A DNA stretch of 40,366 nt from Defluviicoccus sp. (GTDB lineage: Bacteria > Pseudomonadota > Alphaproteobacteria > MPNO01). Positions 1-6,357 of the stretch are shown piece by piece. The first letter of the stretch is position 1. Every line of letters starts with the position of its first letter. A program made the position numbers and the translations under genes. The stretch covers positions 1-40,366 of the forward strand of contig JAJDVM010000357.1 in NCBI GenBank assembly GCA_022826125.1, written 5' to 3'. The notes below the pieces were generated by a model, which saw only the letters and a program-made list of their open reading frames with translations, was not told where the DNA came from and made no database searches.

Positions 1-364
1 GAAACCCGCCGGCGCTGCCCCAGCCCGAGCTGCCGTAGATCGCCTCGTTCCCGTATTCCGCCCTGACCCTCTCGAGCTCGCCCGCGACGAGATCGAGCGC
101 TCGGTCCCAGCTCACCTCGACGAAGGGCTCGGCGCCGCGCAGTTCTGTGTTCGTCCCCGGGCCCCCGTCCAGCCACGACTTGCGAACGGCGGGCCGCGCG
201 ACGCGGCATTCGGCGTGAACCGCGCCGGGCAGCGCCTGGATAAAGGGCGCCGGGTGCGGATCCTTCCTGAACGGCTTGACCCCGACCAGCCGCCCGTCCA
301 CCGCCTCGGCCGTGAACGCACCCCAGTGGCTGGCCCCGAATGCGGTCCGCGTCCCGTCGGGCAT
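1..364 (-). CDS. BisC/TorA-type molybdopterin oxidoreductase, N-terminal part (runs off window)
   Basis: Reading leftward from ATG at 364, 121 codons stay open to the window edge. The product begins MPDGTRTAFGASHWGAF and continues with a VRKSWLDGGPG-like block, EPFVEVSWDRALDLVA at about residues 79-94, and YGSSGWGSAGG at 110-120. This order is that of biotin-sulfoxide / TMAO / DMSO reductases, which bind bis-molybdopterin guanine dinucleotide. The last block corresponds to the segment that carries the serine ligand to Mo in the family. The N-terminus shows no 4Fe-4S cysteine cluster and no obvious Tat signal, which fits a cytoplasmic BisC-like enzyme reducing S- or N-oxides. It lies 23 bases downstream of the P450 gene on the same strand, so it is probably the third gene of that operon. 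The substrate cannot be read from this fragment. Confidence 0.85.
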   Translation of the reverse strand, partial: MPDGTRTAFGASHWGAFTAEAVDGRLVGVKPFRKDPHPAPFIQALPGAVHAECRVARPAVRKSWLDGGPGTNTELRGAEPFVEVSWDRALDLVAGELERVRAEYGNEAIYGSSGWGSAGGF

Positions 365-387
365 GGTCACCTCCGTTGGGTTCGGTT

Positions 388-1599
388 CTATCGTAGCGAA
401 AGAGGCAGGCTGTTGAAGCCGCGGAAGCGGGCGCGGCCGCCGCGTTCGGGCGTGCCGGCGAGTTCGATGTTGCAGAACCGGGCGAGGAGCTTGCCGATCG
501 CCACCCTTCCTTCCATGCGGGCGAGCGACATCCCGGCGCAGGCATGCACCCCGGCGCCGAAGGCGAGGTGCCGGTTGGGGGTGCGCGAAATGTCGAGCCG
601 GTCGGGGTCGGGGAACTCCACCGGGTCGCGGTTGGCGCCGCCGATCGACATGTGGATGTAGGTCCCGGCCGCGAGCTTCGCGCCGCCCAGCGTCGCGTCC
701 ACCTTAAGCCGCCGGTTGCCGATCTGGTTCGAGCTCTCGAAACGCAGGAATTCCTCCACCGCCGTGCCGATCAGCCCGGGGTTCTCGCGCAGACTTCGCA
801 TCTGATCCGGGAAGCGGATCAGCGCCTCGACCCCGTTGCCGATCAGGTTGGTCGTCGTCTCGTGGCCCGCGTTCAAGAGGAAGATGCAGTTGTGCAGCAG
901 CTCCAGCTCGCTCAGCGCCTCGCCGTCCTCGTCGGGGCCGATCAGCTTCGACAGCACCTCCGCGTCGTCGTCGCCCGCATCCCGAATCCGCCGCGCGACC
1001 AGCGTCCTCAGATAGTTCTTGAACTCCTCCACCGCATCCGAGCCGTTCTCCACCTGGTCGAGGGTGGGGCGGGGCTCCAGACCGCTTAAAATGGCGAGCG
1101 ACCAGCCCCTGAGCGGTGCGCGCTCGGGGCGCGGGATGCCCAGCATGTCGCCGATCAGCTCGACCGGCAGCGCCGAGGCGAGGTCGCGGATCAGGTCGCA
1201 GGACCCGCGCTCGGCGATACCGTCCAGCATCTCGTCGACCACCCGCTCGACGCGGGGCTGAAGGGCTCTAAGCGCGCGCGGCGTGAAGGCGGGCATCAAC
1301 CGCTTGCGGACCCTGGTGTGGTAGGGCGCGTCGTTGAAGACCAGGCTGGTGGTGTGGTGTTCGTAGAGCGGCGTGTCTCCCATGGCGGGGCGGAAATCGA
1401 CCGTCTTGTCCGACGAGTAGCGCCCAGCGTCGTGATAGACCTCGGTTACGTCGGCGTAGCGGGTGAGGAAGACCGAGCCGTCTTCCATGCGCTTCGCCGG
1501 CGTGTGCCGGCGGAGCGCGTGATAGGTCGGGAACGGGTCGTCGAGGAAGTCCCGCGTCAGGCGCGAGATCTCGAACCCGTCGGCGAGCGCCTTGTCCAC
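388..1599 (-). CDS. Cytochrome P450
   Basis: The 403-residue product has every P450 landmark. The I-helix oxygen-binding motif AGHETT is at residues 244-249, ExxR at E283-R286, and the heme loop FGAGVHACAG has the thiolate ligand at Cys354. It has no membrane anchor and a length typical of soluble bacterial class I P450s, which take electrons from a ferredoxin and ferredoxin reductase. No redox partner gene is in the window. The start is GTG at 1599, ten bases after the stop of the amidohydrolase gene, so the two are probably co-transcribed. The FESSNQIGNRR region resembles bacterial P450s acting on terpenoid, steroid or aromatic substrates, but the substrate is not predictable here. Confidence 0.95.
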   Translation of the reverse strand: MDKALADGFEISRLTRDFLDDPFPTYHALRRHTPAKRMEDGSVFLTRYADVTEVYHDAGRYSSDKTVDFRPAMGDTPLYEHHTTSLVFNDAPYHTRVRKRLMPAFTPRALRALQPRVERVVDEMLDGIAERGSCDLIRDLASALPVELIGDMLGIPRPERAPLRGWSLAILSGLEPRPTLDQVENGSDAVEEFKNYLRTLVARRIRDAGDDDAEVLSKLIGPDEDGEALSELELLHNCIFLLNAGHETTTNLIGNGVEALIRFPDQMRSLRENPGLIGTAVEEFLRFESSNQIGNRRLKVDATLGGAKLAAGTYIHMSIGGANRDPVEFPDPDRLDISRTPNRHLAFGAGVHACAGMSLARMEGRVAIGKLLARFCNIELAGTPERGGRARFRGFNSLPLSLR

Positions 1600-1609
1600 G
1601 ACCGGCGGC

Positions 1610-2827
1610 TTAGTCCTCGATCCGGAACACGCGCTTGGCGGTGAGGCCGAGGATGTTTCGCTTGGCTTGCTCGTCGAAGAAGGGAAGGTCGAAGATCACG
1701 CTCGGCGCGTCGAAGTCCCAGTGCGGCCAGTCCGAGGAGTACATCATCTGCGTCGACGCGTTGAACGCGTCGCAGGTTGCCTCCAGCAGCTTGAGGTTGG
1801 TGCGCTCCAGCGGCTGGGACGTGTAGTACATCTCGCCGATATATTCGCTTGGCAGGCGCTTCAGCGCCGGCGCCTCGGACGAGCGCATCAGATACTCGTT
1901 GTCGAGCCGGGGCATCATGAAGGAAAGCCAGGCGATACCGCTCTCGATCCACACCACCGGCAGGTTCGGGAAGCGCTCCGGCAGGCCGTTCATCACCCAG
2001 TTGGCGAGATGCACCATGTTGCAGAGCGAGAACGAGATCGCGTGCATGGTCAGGAACCGGTTGAGCTGGCGCACGTAGCCGTCGCCGCCCCAGTTCGGCC
2101 CGGCGTGGAAGCCGAGGGTGAGACCGCGCTCCTCGATCATCCGGTAGAGCCGCATATAGGCGTTGTGGTGCACCGGCTTGTAGCGCACCGAGGTGACCAT
2201 GAATCCGACCACGCCCCTGGTCTCGCCGTAGCGCTCGACGATCTCCTCGCAGGCCGGCGGGTCGTTGAACGGCAGGTAGAGCAGCGACTTGATCCGGTCG
2301 TCGGCCGACAGGAGCCGGTCCGTCACCCAGTGGTTGTAACCGCGCGACAGGGCGATCTCGACGTCCAGCTCCGGGTGCAGGCCGAGCGCAAGCATCGGTG
2401 TCGGGAAGATCACCTGGTAGTCGATGCCGAAACTCTCGATCGAGCGGCGGACGAGGCTGACGTCGCGCTGGACCCCCGGCTCTCCCGGTTCCAGAACCCC
2501 CGGCTCGTGCGGGATCCGCCCGCCAACGCTCTGGTGCAGCGGCCAGCCGCTCGCCTGCATGATTCCGGTATTGACCTCGTTCTGACCCGGCCCCCCGCCG
2601 CGGAAATTGGAGGCGATGTCGCGGATCACTGGGTCGGGGATGTACTCGACGATCTCCGACCAGGACTGGTTCTCGAAGTGGTGCGCATCGACGTCGACGA
2701 TCAGGTAGTCGTCGAAGTTGCGCTCCCTGGCCTGACGCGCGGCATGGGCGAGGATGTCGCGCGTGGCGGCATCCCGCTTGAGTTCCGGAAGCTGGGTCTG
2801 GCCGACGCCGTGTTCGATCGTGTCCAT
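1610..2827 (-). CDS. Amidohydrolase_2 family metal-dependent hydrolase/decarboxylase
   Basis: This TIM-barrel amidohydrolase of about 405 residues is of the ACMSD / gamma-resorcylate decarboxylase type. Landmarks are VDVDAHHFE near the N-terminus (metal-binding D-x-H), the internal GFHAGPNWGG histidine, and DWPHWDF near the C-terminus (metal-binding Asp). The family hydrolyses or decarboxylates aromatic or heterocyclic ring products using one divalent metal. I chose ATG at 2827; a GTG nine codons upstream (2854) is possible but neither has a strong Shine-Dalgarno. It is the first gene of the leftward set with the P450 and the molybdoenzyme. That context suggests breakdown of an oxygenated organic compound, which is an inference. 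Confidence 0.85.
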   Translation of the reverse strand: MDTIEHGVGQTQLPELKRDAATRDILAHAARQARERNFDDYLIVDVDAHHFENQSWSEIVEYIPDPVIRDIASNFRGGGPGQNEVNTGIMQASGWPLHQSVGGRIPHEPGVLEPGEPGVQRDVSLVRRSIESFGIDYQVIFPTPMLALGLHPELDVEIALSRGYNHWVTDRLLSADDRIKSLLYLPFNDPPACEEIVERYGETRGVVGFMVTSVRYKPVHHNAYMRLYRMIEERGLTLGFHAGPNWGGDGYVRQLNRFLTMHAISFSLCNMVHLANWVMNGLPERFPNLPVVWIESGIAWLSFMMPRLDNEYLMRSSEAPALKRLPSEYIGEMYYTSQPLERTNLKLLEATCDAFNASTQMMYSSDWPHWDFDAPSVIFDLPFFDEQAKRNILGLTAKRVFRIED

Positions 2828-2875
2828 CTCTGGCCCCGCTGTCTTCCCCTGCACACAAGTCTAGGAGAAGCGCGC

Positions 2876-2908
2876 GCCGGGCGGCAAGAAGCGCGGTTGC
2901 CGCCCGGC
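2876..2908. promoter_or_regulatory. 12-bp inverted repeat in divergent promoter region
   Basis: The arms GCCGGGCGGCAA (2876-2887) and TTGCCGCCCGGC (2897-2908) are perfect complements around a 9-base spacer. They lie in the 208-bp region between the divergent amidohydrolase (start 2827) and metallo-hydrolase (start 3036) genes. Either a regulator operator or a hairpin in the leftward leader would fit. There is no T-run, so it is not an ordinary terminator. Confidence 0.5.
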
Positions 2909-2971
2909 CGCGCCGCTGGTAGGTTCCGCGCGCTGCCGACTTCCCGAATGCACCGGCTTCCCAATGCGGAC

Positions 2972-2998
2972 GGAACGCCCCGTTCGCCCGGGCGTTCC
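2972..2998. promoter_or_regulatory. 9-bp inverted repeat in divergent promoter region
   Basis: The arms GGAACGCCC (2972-2980) and GGGCGTTCC (2990-2998) surround a 9-base spacer, the same spacer length as the repeat at 2876-2908. It sits 38 bases before the ATG of the metallo-hydrolase gene. It is an operator or leader-hairpin candidate. Confidence 0.4.
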
Positions 2999-3035
2999 CG
3001 TTCCGGCAGCCCCCCGGGATTCGGAGTAGAGCGAG

Positions 3036-4061
3036 ATGTCGAGCGAGCCGCGTTACCCCCACGAAGACCTCGAATACGGCGACACCCTGGAGGTCGCGCC
3101 GGGCATTTTCTGGCTCAAGATGCCGCTGCCCTTCGCGCTCGACCATATCAACCTCTATTTGATCGAGGACGGCGACGGCTGGACCGTCATCGACACCGGC
3201 TGGAACGGCGACGACGTGAAGGCGCACTGGGTCGATGTGCTCAAGCGGTTCGGCGGCCGCCCCGTGAAGCGGGCCATCGTGACCCACTTCCACCCCGACC
3301 ATCTCGGCCTCGCCGGCTGGCTGCAGGAGGAGTACGGCACCTCGCTCTGGATGACCTACGGCGAATGGCTGCAGGCCCATCTCGCCTGGACCCAGGACGT
3401 CACCCACGACGTCGAGGGCTGGATGCAGTTCTTCCGGAAGAACGGGATCGATGACGACAGCGTCGACGCCTACCGCGCCGGGGTCGGCAATTTCGGGCGC
3501 TGGACGACGCCGGTTCCGCCCAGGGTGCGGCGGATCTGGCACAACGGGGAGTTCGAGATCGGCGGGCGCAAATGGCAGGTGATCGTCGGCGGCGGGCACT
3601 CGCCCGAGCACGCCTCGCTCTACTGCCCGGAGCTCAAGGTGCTGATCTCGGGCGACCAGGTATTGCCCCGCATCACCACCAATATCAGCGTCTGGTTCGC
3701 CGAGCCCGAGGGCGATCCGCTGCGCCATTTCGTCGAGAGCTTCGACCGGTTCCGCCACCTCCCCGGGGAGTGCTTCGTGCTGCCCTCGCACAACCGGCCA
3801 TTCTACGGGCTGCTCGAACGGCTCGACTACCTCCAGGAGCATCACCGCGAGCGGCTCGACATCGCGCGCGATTTCTGCTCCGAGCCCCGCACCGCGCTCG
3901 AGCTCATCCCGGTGCTGTTCAAGCGCGAGCTCGACAACCACCAGATCGCCTTCGCGATGGGCGAGGCGCTGTCACACCTGCATTACCTGGTGACCGAGGG
4001 AACGCTGGTCCGGATGGAAGACGAGCCCGACGGGCTGATCCGCTACCGCCGGGCGGGCTGA
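3036..4061 (+). CDS. Metallo-beta-lactamase-fold hydrolase
   Basis: The 341-residue product has the dinuclear-metal motif THFHPDHLG (H84, H86, D88, H89). Further ligands of the fold follow as GGGHSPEH, the aspartate of ISGDQVLP and the histidine of LPSHNRPF. About 90 C-terminal residues form a helical extension, as in MBL proteins of the LACTB2/thioesterase-like group. There is no signal peptide, so it is cytoplasmic. The family hydrolyses thioesters, lactones or similar ester bonds. Its TGA overlaps the ATG of the next gene (ATGA-type overlap), so it is translationally coupled to the first hotdog protein. A role in acyl-CoA or lactone hydrolysis within a catabolic pathway is plausible but inferred. 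Confidence 0.92.
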   Translation: MSSEPRYPHEDLEYGDTLEVAPGIFWLKMPLPFALDHINLYLIEDGDGWTVIDTGWNGDDVKAHWVDVLKRFGGRPVKRAIVTHFHPDHLGLAGWLQEEYGTSLWMTYGEWLQAHLAWTQDVTHDVEGWMQFFRKNGIDDDSVDAYRAGVGNFGRWTTPVPPRVRRIWHNGEFEIGGRKWQVIVGGGHSPEHASLYCPELKVLISGDQVLPRITTNISVWFAEPEGDPLRHFVESFDRFRHLPGECFVLPSHNRPFYGLLERLDYLQEHHRERLDIARDFCSEPRTALELIPVLFKRELDNHQIAFAMGEALSHLHYLVTEGTLVRMEDEPDGLIRYRRAG

Positions 4062-4438
4062 TGACGAAGCCGGGCGCCGTCGGCACCTACGAGGTCGTCG
4101 TCGAGGACCGCCATACCGCGCACGCGCTGGGAAATGACGGGGTCCGGGTGCTCGCCACGCCGATGCTGGCGCATTTCTGCGCGCTGGCCGCGCGGCGCGC
4201 TCTGACGCCCGGCCTCTCGGAAGGCGAGGTCGCGGTGCCCCTGCGCTCGACGCTCGCCCATCTCAAGGCCTCGCCGCGCGGTTCCCGTATCGAGGCGACC
4301 GCGCGGGTGACGAGCGTGGATGGGTCGGAAATCGGCCTCGCCGTGGAGGCGCGCGACGGCGGAGAGACCGCGATGACCGGCACCCTGACATGGACGATCG
4401 GGGACCGCGCGGCTCTGCCGGCCGTGGCGGGGCGGTAA
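4061..4438 (+). CDS. FlK-like hotdog-fold thioesterase family protein (copy A)
   Basis: This 125-residue single hotdog domain starts at the ATG that overlaps the upstream stop. Its ATPMLAHFCALAARRAL and LRSTLAHLKASPRG blocks align with the fluoroacetyl-CoA thioesterase (FlK) family. Using FlK spacing (Thr, Glu at +8, His at +34), this protein has Thr33, Ala41 and His67. The Thr and His are kept and the catalytic Glu is lost. The paralogue immediately downstream has the opposite pattern. It may therefore be inactive alone, or act as a heterodimer, a CoA binder or a dehydratase-like protein. Co-translation with the metallo-hydrolase suggests the same pathway. Confidence 0.8.
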   Translation: MTKPGAVGTYEVVVEDRHTAHALGNDGVRVLATPMLAHFCALAARRALTPGLSEGEVAVPLRSTLAHLKASPRGSRIEATARVTSVDGSEIGLAVEARDGGETAMTGTLTWTIGDRAALPAVAGR

Positions 4439-4442
4439 ATCC

Positions 4443-4832
4443 GTGGGCGCCTTCTCGGTCGGCATGACGGGGCGCTTCGAGCCGGTCGTCGAACCGCGTC
4501 ATTCCGGTCCGGAGAACGGCTACCCCGACCTGCCGTTCCTGTCCGACCCGTGGCTCACGCTGTTCTGTGAGATCGCCTGCGACGAGGCGATGAAGCCGGG
4601 CTATGGGCCGGGCGAGGCGAGCGTCGGGGTCCATCTCGACCTCGAACGCATCGCGCCCGTCCCGGTCGGGCGGACGGTGAGACTCGAAGCCCGCATCGCC
4701 GCCGTCGAGGGCCGCCGCTGCCGCTTCAAGGTGACGGGGGAGAACGCCGGTCGCGTCTTCGTGCGCGGCACCCACGACCGCGTGGCGGTCGATCTCGAAC
4801 GCTTCCTCGCCCGGCTGCCCGGGGCAGAGTAG
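4443..4832 (+). CDS. FlK-like hotdog-fold thioesterase family protein (copy B)
   Basis: This 129-residue hotdog protein starts at GTG 4443, four bases after copy A stops. The blocks SDPWLTLFCEIACDEAMKP, GEASVGVHLDLERIAP and VPVGRTV follow the FlK family layout. At the three catalytic positions it has Asp35, Glu43 and Arg69, so the Glu is kept while Thr and His are replaced. FlK-type enzymes are dimers that hydrolyse acyl-CoA. Tandem placement and complementary residues suggest the pair works as a heterodimer, which is inference. Sequence similarity between A and B is low, so they are old paralogues rather than a recent duplication. Confidence 0.75.
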   Translation: MGAFSVGMTGRFEPVVEPRHSGPENGYPDLPFLSDPWLTLFCEIACDEAMKPGYGPGEASVGVHLDLERIAPVPVGRTVRLEARIAAVEGRRCRFKVTGENAGRVFVRGTHDRVAVDLERFLARLPGAE

Positions 4833-4882
4833 GAGGTCGTCTCGCCTCCATATTGCCCGTGCGCTTGACGCGGGTTAGGGTA

Positions 4883-4911
4883 GGGTAGAAATGGCACGGC
4901 GACTTCTACCC
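4883..4911. promoter_or_regulatory. Probable VapBC operator: 8-bp inverted repeat
   Basis: GGGTAGAA (4883-4890) and TTCTACCC (4904-4911) form a perfect inverted repeat with 13 bases between, ending 11 bases before the vapB ATG. A TTGACG hexamer at 4865-4870 could be the -35 element. VapB antitoxins usually autoregulate through such palindromes. Confidence 0.6.
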
Positions 4912-4922
4912 TGGTACGAGCG

Positions 4923-5180
4923 ATGAGCCTCAACATCAAGAACGAGGAGACCTGCCGGCTCGCCGCCGAGCTCGCGGAACTGACCGGAGAAACCAAGACC
5001 GGCGCGATCACCGTCGCGTTGCGCGAACGCCTGGAGCGGGAGAGGCGGGAGCGGAGTCTGGACGAGCGCCTGCGGAAAGTACGGGCTATCGCGGAACGTT
5101 GCGCCGGGCTTATGGGCCCGGGGCCGTCTTCCGTCGAGATCGGCGATTTCCTGTACGACGAGCGCGGATTGCCCAAGTGA
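4923..5180 (+). CDS. vapB: VapB-type antitoxin
   Basis: The 85-residue product begins MSLNIKNEETCRLAAELAEL and continues with TGETKTGAITVALRERLER. This is the short N-terminal DNA-binding and dimerisation segment of the Rv0623/PSK-type VapB family. A charged helix and a C-terminal toxin-wrapping tail (about residues 45-85, containing EIGDFLYDERGLPK) follow. It neutralises the PIN-domain toxin encoded directly downstream, and the VapBC complex represses the operon. The TGA overlaps the GTG of vapC, giving tight translational coupling. The 8-bp inverted repeat just upstream is the likely operator. Confidence 0.88.
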   Translation: MSLNIKNEETCRLAAELAELTGETKTGAITVALRERLERERRERSLDERLRKVRAIAERCAGLMGPGPSSVEIGDFLYDERGLPK

Positions 5181-5566
5181 TCGTCGACAGTTCGGCGATC
5201 GTCGCCATTCTGAACCGTGAGCGGGAAGCGGAACGCTTCGAGCGGGCTATAGCGGCAACACCCGCTTGCCGGATGTCGGTCGCGAATGTGCTGGAAGCGT
5301 TTATCGTCGTGGACAGCCGCGGCGGCGTGGCCGCGAGCCACGCGCTCGACGCGATTCTGGCGGAATTGGACATCGTGTCGGAGCCCGTCACCGTCGAACA
5401 ACTTGCCGCCGCCCGGCGCGCGTGGCGGCGGTTCGGCAGGGGCAACCACCCGGCGGCGCTCAATTTCGGCGACTGCTTCGCCTACGCGCTGGCCGAGACG
5501 ACGGGCGAGCCGTTGTTGTTCAAGGGCGGGGACTTCGCGCTGACCGATGTCGAGGCGGCCTTGTGA
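5177..5566 (+). CDS. vapC: VapC-type PIN-domain toxin ribonuclease
   Basis: The 129-residue PIN domain starts at GTG 5177, overlapping the vapB stop by three bases. The acidic metal-binding residues of the family are present: Asp4 in IVDSSAIV, Glu40 in SVANVLEA, Asp99 in NFGDCFAY and Asp119 in KGGDFALTDV. VapC toxins are Mg-dependent endoribonucleases that cleave tRNA or rRNA when freed from VapB. All active-site residues are intact, so the module looks functional. It lies between a catabolic operon and msrA and converges on msrA, whose stop is 12 bases away. Confidence 0.9.
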   Translation: MIVDSSAIVAILNREREAERFERAIAATPACRMSVANVLEAFIVVDSRGGVAASHALDAILAELDIVSEPVTVEQLAAARRAWRRFGRGNHPAALNFGDCFAYALAETTGEPLLFKGGDFALTDVEAAL

Positions 5567-5578
5567 TCCGCGGTTTCC

Positions 5579-6214
5579 CTACTTCTCCTTTATCCCCCTC
5601 AGCGCCTCCTTGCCCCAGATCTCGCGGAGGCGGTTGTCGCGGCCGCAGCCGAAGCGGTAGAAGCGGTAGCGCAGCGGATCCTTCATGTAATAGCCCTGGT
5701 GGTAGTCCTCGGCCGGGTAGAAGGCCTTGGCCATCAGGATCGGAGTGACGATCGAACCCTTGAGGTCGCCCGATTCGTTGATCGTCTTCTTGGATGCGAC
5801 CGCCGCCTGCTTCTGCTCCGGCGAGTGGGCGAACACCGCGGTGCGGTAGCTCTCGCCCCGGTCGCAGAACTGCCCGCCGGCGTCGGTCGGATCGACGCTG
5901 TGCCAGAAGACGTCGAGCAGCTTGTCGTACGACACCTTCGCCGGGTCGTAGGTGATACGGACCGCCTCGTAGTGCCCGGTGCCGCCGGCGGTCACGTCGT
6001 CATAGGTCGGGTTTTCCAGCGTGCCGCCGGTATAGCCCGATTCGGTCTCCAGCACGCCAGGCACCTTGTCGAAGTCGGACTCGACGCACCAGAAACAGCC
6101 GCCCGCGAAGGTCGCGACCGCCGTGGCCGCCGAAGCCGCGGCGCCGGCCCCCATGAGCAGCGAGGCGCAGAGCAGCGCACCCGCCGCGCCGTTGGCGATT
6201 CGTGAGAGCCGCAT
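5579..6214 (-). CDS. msrA: Peptide-methionine (S)-S-oxide reductase, exported
   Basis: MsrA repairs methionine-S-sulfoxide in proteins. The catalytic motif GGCFWCVE is present, followed by SGYTGG and GQFCDRGESYRTAVF. C-terminal cysteine in RFGCGRDN may act in resolution. I chose ATG at 6214 because GGAGG lies 8 bases upstream; the frame stays open further up but has no better start. With this start residues 1-29 (MRLSRIANGAAGALL then an Ala-rich stretch ending ASA) form a signal peptide, so the enzyme should act in the periplasm. The 211-residue length fits a one-domain MsrA plus a leader. No msrB is adjacent. Confidence 0.93.
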   Translation of the reverse strand: MRLSRIANGAAGALLCASLLMGAGAAASAATAVATFAGGCFWCVESDFDKVPGVLETESGYTGGTLENPTYDDVTAGGTGHYEAVRITYDPAKVSYDKLLDVFWHSVDPTDAGGQFCDRGESYRTAVFAHSPEQKQAAVASKKTINESGDLKGSIVTPILMAKAFYPAEDYHQGYYMKDPLRYRFYRFGCGRDNRLREIWGKEALRGIKEK

Positions 6215-6357
6215 CCTGTCGTCCTCCGTGAATGGCGTTCGTCGTCCCGGTCCAGATGGGCGCGGGGAAGGGCGCTTGCAACCCCCGTCCTTGCCCGCAC
6301 ACGGGGATTTGAAGACCATCGCAAGCTCGGGGCAAGCGTTTCGGGGAGAGGGCGGCA

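Noticed and set aside
1557-3941. Long leftward open frame of 794 codons
   Set aside because: It is a shadow of the amidohydrolase and metallo-hydrolase genes; its product is Arg/Pro/Ala-rich low-complexity with no family motif.
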